From assembly GCA_030737835.1 (NCBI GenBank), contig CM060855.1, positions 4,520,478 to 4,584,477 on the forward strand: 64,000 nucleotides of DNA. Reading direction: 5' to 3'. Each line of letters opens with the position of its first letter. Within the stretch, counting starts at the first letter, position 1. Below are positions 58,468 through 64,000 of this stretch, one piece after another. The DNA is from Acorus gramineus (lineage: Eukaryota > Streptophyta > Magnoliopsida > Acorales > Acoraceae). The notes below the pieces were generated by a model that was not told the origin of the DNA, did not search any database, and saw only the letters and a program-made list of their open reading frames with translations. Position numbers and translations under genes: made by a program.

Positions 58468-58619
58468 TAAGAGTTGAGACGAATTTGATATCTTAAATAT
58501 CAAATCTCAGCCTAATTCATCTCAACCTAATAAAGATACATGATAGATTTGAGATTCAAATACAAAATTTGACTCACCTCGTTTACCCCATCTAAATTAC
58601 TTATATCATTCAAAATTAA

Positions 58620-59060
58620 TATGGACTGCCCATCCATTGAGGAGTTATGGCAAGAAGGCAAAAGTCTTTGCGCGCATCGGGACAAGAGTGCTGGAGCTAA
58701 GATATCATAGATCTTGATCCTTGCGGTGATTTGGGCAATTTGGCTCGCTCCCAATCACTTGGTTTTTAGAGACACTCCAATATATGAGAAGAACATTTGA
58801 GAATTGGTTGAGAACTTCATTAAAGTGTGGGGCCTTTCTTGCATGTGCGAAGAGGATGTCTTTTATGATGGAGAGATTATATGTTGAGGAACAGTTTGTA
58901 TTGAGTTTTTTTTTTTCCTTTTACCAAAAGATAGAGTAGACACCTCATCTACTCTTATTCCTTTGGTGGATCTTTTGTATTGCTCTTTTACTTGGACGCC
59001 CCTTTCTTTGAAATATAATTAAAGGTGTATGCCTACTATTTCATAAAAAAAATAAAAAAT
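58620..59060 (+). mobile_element. LINE 3' fragment, copy 2 of 16233-16680
   Basis: Encodes the same 'CPSIEELWQEGKS' and 'IWAIWLAPNHLVFRDT' tail and ends in the A-rich run near 59045-59060. Confidence 0.7.
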
Positions 59061-59233
59061 TAATATGATATATATATAAAAAAAAACTTATCATATATGT
59101 TATTGTTACAATTGATAAAAATATTTAAATATGTATTAAATAAAATAATTATTATTTAATTATAAACTACAAAAATCAAAGGGTCACAATCCATGATTTT
59201 TAATAATTAAAAATTTAAAAAAACTAAAATAAA

Positions 59234-59942
59234 TGACAGCTGTGGGTAATTTGGCTCGCTCGCAATCACTTAGTTTTTAGAGGCACTCCAATATATGAGA
59301 AGAACATTTGAGAATTGGTTGAGAACTTCATTAAAGTGTGGGGCCTTTCTTGCATGTGCGAAGAGGATGTCTTTTATGATGGAGAGATTATATGTTGAGG
59401 AACAGTTTGTATTGAGTTTTTTTTTTTTACCAAAAGATAGAGTAGACACCTCATCTACTCTTATTCCTTTGGTGGATCTTTTGTATTGCTCTTTTACTTG
59501 GGCACTCCTTTCTTCGAAATATAATTAAGGGTGTATGCTTATTATTTCATAAAAAAAATAAAAATAAAAAATTAATATGATATATATAAAAAAAAAACTT
59601 ATCATATATGTTATTGTTACAATTGATAAAAGGGATTTTTAGTTTTAAGTTCTCACATACCATCATATTTAGGGGTGATTGATCCCTTCATTCTTCGTAT
59701 TTAGATTTTAATACTCAGATTTAAATAATAGTTCCTTTTTACTCCTTGAGAGGGACCTATCCATAAATATTTAATTTACTTTTTAGTCCCTGTGAGGGAC
59801 CTATCCATGAATTAAATATTTAAACATGTATTAAATAAAATAATTCTTATTTAATTATAAACTAAAAAAATCAAAGGGTCACCATTCATTCATGATTTGT
59901 AATAATTATAATTAATTAAAAATTAAAAAAAACTAAAATAAA
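59234..59942. repeat. Copy-2-specific expansion: tRNA stub plus second LINE tail
   Basis: TGACAGCTGTGGG (59234-59246) is the first 13 bases of the tRNA-Leu 3' side. It is joined directly to 'aatttggctcgctcgcaatcac', which repeats the LINE tail from about 58736. The LINE tail and A-rich segment then run again to about 59628. Next come about 180 bases not in copy 1 (with 'gagggacctatccat' twice), then the normal flank of the intact tRNA. It looks like unequal exchange or slippage at a short GGG match. Confidence 0.75.

Positions 59943-60022
<80 letters not shown>
59943..60022 (-). tRNA. tRNA-Leu (UAG), copy 2 of 16858
   Basis: 80 bases, reading the same as 16858-16937: canonical D, anticodon (TTTAGGC loop), class II variable and T arms. 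T-run terminator downstream on the minus strand. Likely functional. Confidence 0.95.
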
Positions 60023-60027
60023 GTTAC

Positions 60028-63040
<3,013 letters not shown>

Positions 63041-64000
63041 ACTTTGCTCGATCTGAGGATCTTCGCCACATCGCAAATCAGAACTTCTTGTAGTTTTTAT
63101 TTGGGTCCATTTAGGACTAAAACCCTAGTGATGATGGTCTCTTTTTTAGTTGCTCAAATTTTGCTTTGAACAATTTGGATGTCTTACAAGGCAATCTTGT
63201 CTACCTTCTAAAAATATGCTTTGATGGATTTGGAACTTCATCAGTATTTTTTATTTACTTTGCCATTATTTATTAGTGAAATGGTAACCTTCAGCATCTA
63301 GCCATCTACTAGTCAGAACCCATGCATAAAGTGCATGAAAATGAGAATAATATTAATAAACCATATGATATGTTAAAACTCTTAATACTGGTGGTGTAAT
63401 TTGGTTGATTTGGTTTAGTTTATTGTAAATTTAAACTGAATCGAAAATCCAAAATTGAATCAAACTTGTTTGATTAGCTTGAACTACACTGAACTGAATT
63501 GTTAAAAGAGCACTTTTCTTTTTTACTTCTTCTCAACTTGTGTTGGTTATAGTTTTTTTGAGAGTTAGTTTTTAACTTTACATGATTATTTAAAAAATAT
63601 GTTAGGGTCAATGATATAAATTTGTGTCATTTTTGTCAATTTTTAATGAATGTTAACAGTATAACAGCATGGTTTTTAATATAAAAATGATAATTTTAAT
63701 GAATATGGATTATTAATAATCATGAGTTTAAATTTAATTCGAGCCAGTTTTGCTCATTCACGAACTTATTCAATAAGTGAAAACCCACACTAAAGTTCCA
63801 TCCAAGATTGTGCAATACAATCTTTATCTTGCTTGTAGTCTCATTTCATGAACATGGTAGTGTGTTATTTGCTTTTGTTAGATAAGTGTTTTTTTCTTTG
63901 GGTCTATAAGTGGACTTATGTAATTCAATTCATTTTCATGAACATATTTCATCATGCAAAAGAAAAATGTTAAGAAAAAAAAAACAAAAACACAAGTCAT

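Overview
This is nuclear DNA from a flowering plant. Genes are split by GT-AG introns, the intergenic DNA is AT-rich, and there are plant-specific families (ORANGE, cell-wall invertase, DYW-type PPR, kinesin-5, LEA-2, DUF3353), plant MITEs and tRNA-Leu genes. A monocot is my guess, from the very C-rich coding start of the LEA-2 gene beside AT-rich flanks; that guess is weak.

Layout, left to right. (1) 1345-5549 (+): a three-exon gene for a small, probably plastid protein of unknown function. Its first intron holds an antisense LINE remnant that is itself interrupted by a 130-bp solo LTR and a 258-bp MITE. (2) 7039-11366 (+): a complete eight-exon ORANGE (OR) gene. (3) 11979-16937: transposons and two tRNA-Leu(UAG) genes lying in an old ~2-kb tandem repeat. 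(4) 17132-19955 (+): a five-exon ubiquitin-eL40 fusion gene. (5) 21210-26751 (-): an eight-exon cell-wall invertase with a 9-nt mini-exon. (6) 26.9-36.8 kb: no genes, but several MULE-type MITEs with 9-bp target duplications, hAT-like and Tourist-like elements and SINE-like pieces. (7) 36845-37414 (+): a LEA-2/NHL protein. (8) 37505-43834 (-): a 22-exon kinesin-5. (9) 44428-46143 (-): a DUF3353 chloroplast membrane protein. (10) 46636-49095 (-): an intronless 819-residue DYW PPR protein. (11) 50384-64000: a second, nearly identical copy of everything from 7291 to about 20990.

The main structural result is that last point. Base 50384 onwards matches base 7291 onwards, so the window probably spans the junction of a direct tandem duplication with a unit of about 43.1 kb. 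The junction falls inside OR intron 1, so the second OR copy has exons 2-8 but no promoter, no start exon and no transit peptide, and now lies head-to-head with the PPR gene. The second ubiquitin-eL40 gene and the tRNA genes are complete. Presence or absence of transposons gives a relative history: tRNA-Leu tandem repeat, then MITE insertions, then the 43-kb duplication, then a 717-bp hAT insertion in copy 1 only and a small internal expansion in copy 2 only. An assembly artefact (two haplotypes laid end to end) would look similar and must be excluded.

The genes do not form a pathway. They are ordinary neighbours in a plant chromosome: plastid biology (OR, DUF3353, the unknown gene), sugar metabolism, translation, mitosis and organelle RNA editing.
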